DNA of 64,000 bases, taken from assembly GCA_963555705.1 (NCBI GenBank), contig OY743181.1, positions 28,028,513 through 28,092,512 of the forward strand, in the 5' to 3' direction. The notes under the pieces were generated by a model. It was not told the DNA's origin and made no database searches. It was given only the letters and a program-made list of their open reading frames with translations. This DNA comes from Ligustrum vulgare. Its lineage: Eukaryota > Streptophyta > Magnoliopsida > Lamiales > Oleaceae. A program made the translations under genes and the position numbers. Each line of letters opens with the position of its first letter. Within the stretch, counting starts at the first letter, position 1. Positions 61,483 through 64,000 of the stretch are shown here, piece after piece.

Positions 61483-63723
61483 TGCAATTGCTTTCCTATT
61501 TTGCCAATATTAGAATCAAATATATACATAGAAAGAAAACCAAACACAAGAAAGATTAGAATAGTGGTGGTTAACCAAATGTAATAAAATAAAACATAAA
61601 ACAAAAATAATTACAAATTGTTAAAACTAAAATTAACTAAAGTAATAATCAAAGTAAAAACATTCCCCGGCAACGGCGCCAAAAACTTGTTCGCTCAAAA
61701 TAGTGTACCGCAAGCGCACGGGTCGCGTACAAGTAATAAAGTGGACTTTTTGAGTCCGGGTTGTCGATCCCACGAGGAATGTTTACTTTAGATTATACAA
61801 CTTTAATTAATTTAATTCTAACAATAAAAGAAACACACAATTAAAAGTTTGTTTTGGAAAATACTAAATTAAAGAAACTAATTTGAAACCAAATTAAAAT
61901 AAGGAAAATGAAAGATAAAACGTGGTTGGGATTCATGATTTCATTTAACCGTCGCCTAATTAATTTCTCAACATACAAATTAACAAATTACTCATTTACA
62001 ATGTTAGACCCGATTTTTCAAGCTTAGCCAATTACCTCTCTCGAGTGAAATCAACCCTAATCAATTGGTCTAACCTACTATATCTCTATGTCGATTAAGG
62101 CCCAATCAATTGCATTAACTCTTTGTGAAAATTGCTCAATGGATCATCTAGGGTTTAAGGTATATCTCTATCCTTAACAAGAACCTAGAGCATTTGTTAT
62201 TTGGTCTAAAATGCATAATATCTCTCGATTATCATACACTTCACAAAACACATATTTGGTGATCAAGCAAACACATGTAATAATCTCAATAACAAACACA
62301 CATGAAATAAGCATTTAATCAAATAGCAAATATTAAAATTAATCCAAACTAGGTTAAATTCCATCAATCATCCCAACGTGCAAAAGTTAGCTAAACATGC
62401 GTTCGGAAATTAATAATAACATAAGGCAGTAAAATAAAACCCGGAATTAGAAATTGTGGAAATTGCATCAAGGTCCTCCAACTATCGCTTGAAGTGCAAA
62501 TCAGTCCCTGCACTTTAAATCATTTGCAATTCAGTCCCTAGCAATGTTTATGTCTGAAATCAGCACTTCCAGCAACTCTTTCCTGGTTGCAGCAGTAATT
62601 TCAGCAGTCCAGACCAGTAGCAGATTCCAGCTTCTTCTTCCTTCCTCAGCACAGCCTCCAGTTATCAGTTGCACAGGCAGCCTGCAATCTTCTTCCTTCC
62701 TCAGCACAGCCTCCAGTTAAGCAGTTTCAATCACAAGCATCAGCAGTCAGCAAATCCTCCTTCTGGCTCTTCTCTCAACTGCACAGGTTTCTACCTCCAG
62801 CAATAGCAGTTAATTAATTCAGCTGCAACAATCACCAGCTGCCCTTGTTCTCACAGCAGTCAGCCTGCAAATTTCCTTCAGCTTCAAACCAGCAGCTGCG
62901 TTTTCTCAGCTCCAGCAGTAATACCAGCAGCGTTCCAGCAATCAGCAGCAGTTCAGGCGGTAAGCTCTCCTTCTTTTAACCATTAGCTGCTGTCACCAGC
63001 TCAGTTACCAGTCTGCAATTTCGCCTTCTTGCTGCCTTCTGTCTCAGCAACTCCGAGCAACCAGCAGTCTGTTTTTCTCTCCTTCCTCCTGCTGCTGTCA
63101 CCAGCAGTCCTCTATCTAAAAGAACCAGCAACTCCTCAGCAGCTACCACTTTCAGGCAGAAGCAGTAGCGGCTTCCTTCCCTCCAGCAGCAGTGTCTAAG
63201 TTGAGTCCCCTGGTTCCTCTCTCCTTTCCTATATGCTCCCTCCCGATTTGCTCTGGTTTGTGTGTGTATATATATGTATATCCCTGAATCTCCAGCGTGC
63301 CCCAACTCATCCACCAAGCTGCCCATGCTTTCTTCCATGTTTCCAGCCTGTTTTCTCTTCTTCCAACCTTGTTTCCAGCTTTTCCATCATTCCAGCCGAC
63401 ATCATGCGTTTATTCTATCTTTTTGCCATGCTTCACATGGTTTTCTGTCCAGCCCTATTTGTCAAATTGCACTTTTGGTCCTTCAACTTTTGAGATGTTG
63501 CAATTAAGTTCCCGAACTTTTGATTTCTTTCAATTAGGTCCTTGGACATCAAATTTGCTTATCTTTTAGCTCAATTGCACTCCAATCTTATCCATTTGCT
63601 TTCCAATTGAGTTTGTACCTAATTTTACAAGATAAACACAATTTATAAGTAGATATTTGCTCAATTTGTCAATTAAATTGTCTATTTAAAAGCACAATAA
63701 GTGTGTAAAACGCACACTTATCA

Positions 63724-64000
63724 AGGCACCTCCTCCTGCGGCCCCCGAGGCACCACCTCCTCCTCCCCCCGAGTCACCTCCTCCTCCGGCTCTTGAGGCA
63801 CCACCTCCTCCGCCCTCCGAGTCACCTCCTCCTCCGACACCCGAGGCACCTCCTCCTCCGCCTCCCGATGCACCTCCTCCTCCACTCGAGGTACCTCCTC
63901 CTCCGCCCCCCGAGGCACCACCTCCTCCGCCACACGAGGCACCCCCTCAGTCGGCACCCCGTAGAAATCTTGCTCCGTCATCCGAGCTATCATATCATCC
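63724..64000 (-). pseudogene. Ulp1 gene E/P-rich exon (copy 2, partial)
   Basis: It matches 33524-33800 and encodes the glutamate/proline/valine repeat (PRGAEEEVPRVEEEV) and the preceding MIARMTEQDFYGVPTEG. It is cut by the window end. The AGGCA at its left edge is the target duplication of the LTR element. Confidence 0.85.

Larger units (their letters stand above)
51500..63723 (-). mobile_element. Three-LTR, two-interior LTR retrotransposon (copy B, 12224 bp)
   Basis: LTRs 51500-53535, 56594-58629 and 61688-63723 alternate with interiors 53536-56593 and 58630-61687, all in one orientation. AGGCA flanks both outer ends (51495-51499 and 63724-63728) and there is none at the inner junctions, so this is one insertion that later gained a unit. 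Both interiors have a tRNA-Asp PBS, PPT and 255-codon ORF. Middle and right LTRs share the states of copy A's 5' LTR at the sites equivalent to 31521, 31818 and 32220; the left LTR has those of copy A's 3' LTR. Confidence 0.95.
36941..64000 (+). repeat. 25.1-kb tandem segmental duplication, copy 2 (extends past window)
   Basis: It begins abruptly at TATTGATTATATAT, matching 11829 onward, directly after MULE arm sequence. It keeps the order of copy 1, gains one extra 5.09-kb LTR-internal unit, and is still matching copy 1 (33524-33800) at the window end. Confidence 0.95.
46287..64000. mobile_element. KI-type MULE (copy 2, right part beyond window)
   Basis: Duplicate of the MULE from 21180 on. 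The left arm is at 47032-47375 and the palindrome cluster at 46872-47004. It contains the transposase pseudogene, the 3' exons of the Ulp1 gene, the three-LTR element and, from 63724, the E/P-rich exon. The 5' exons and right arm lie outside the window. Confidence 0.85.

Overview
This is nuclear DNA of a plant, very probably a eudicot. It is AT-rich, has GT-AG introns and TTTAGGG telomere-type motifs, and carries plant lineages of Ty1/copia and Ty3/gypsy retrotransposons, a Helitron, hAT-type and Mutator-like (MULE) DNA transposons. I cannot name the species. Only one host gene is recognisable; the rest is nested transposable elements.

Layout. 1-1556 is the gag-protease part of a decayed minus-strand Ty3/gypsy element whose PBS and 5' LTR lie at 1540 and beyond. 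3898-8613 is an apparently intact eight-exon gene for tRNA 2'-phosphotransferase (TPT1/KptA family), with a hAT-type MITE in intron 6. 9648-12388 is a minus-strand Helitron reduced to the tail of its helicase. 14381-21063 is a degenerate Ty1/copia element. From about 21180 to 36940 lies a large MULE with long AT-rich inverted arms. It carries a mudrA-type transposase pseudogene (22395-24720, plus strand) and, tail to tail with it, a multi-exon gene on the minus strand (25127-36146) with a DUF1985-like N-terminus and a C-terminal Ulp1 (C48) SUMO-protease domain, the arrangement known from Kaonashi (KI) MULEs. A 96-bp phase-0 exon of that gene is triplicated. Its E/P-rich exon is split by a 7131-bp non-autonomous LTR retrotransposon (26393-33523, TSD AGGCA, tRNA-Asp PBS) that has no pol but has one 255-codon ORF with a gag-like zinc knuckle.

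Everything from 11829 to 36940 is then repeated head to tail from 36941 to beyond the window end, almost base for base (offset 25106-25112). The second copy differs structurally in one place: the LTR retrotransposon there is LTR-internal-LTR-internal-LTR (51500-63723), flanked by the same AGGCA repeats. So the order of events is Helitron, copia and MULE; then insertion of the LTR element into the MULE-borne protease gene; then a 25.1-kb tandem duplication, with a gain or loss of one LTR-internal unit in one copy. A collapsed or duplicated assembly is a real alternative and needs reads across 36940/36941.

The most unusual signals are: four exact copies of the polypurine-tract 14-mer inside each internal domain of the non-autonomous element; its conserved 255-aa protein of unknown function; the exon triplication in the transposon-borne Ulp1 gene; and a cluster of GGTCCGGCCGGACC palindromes in the AT-rich MULE arm.
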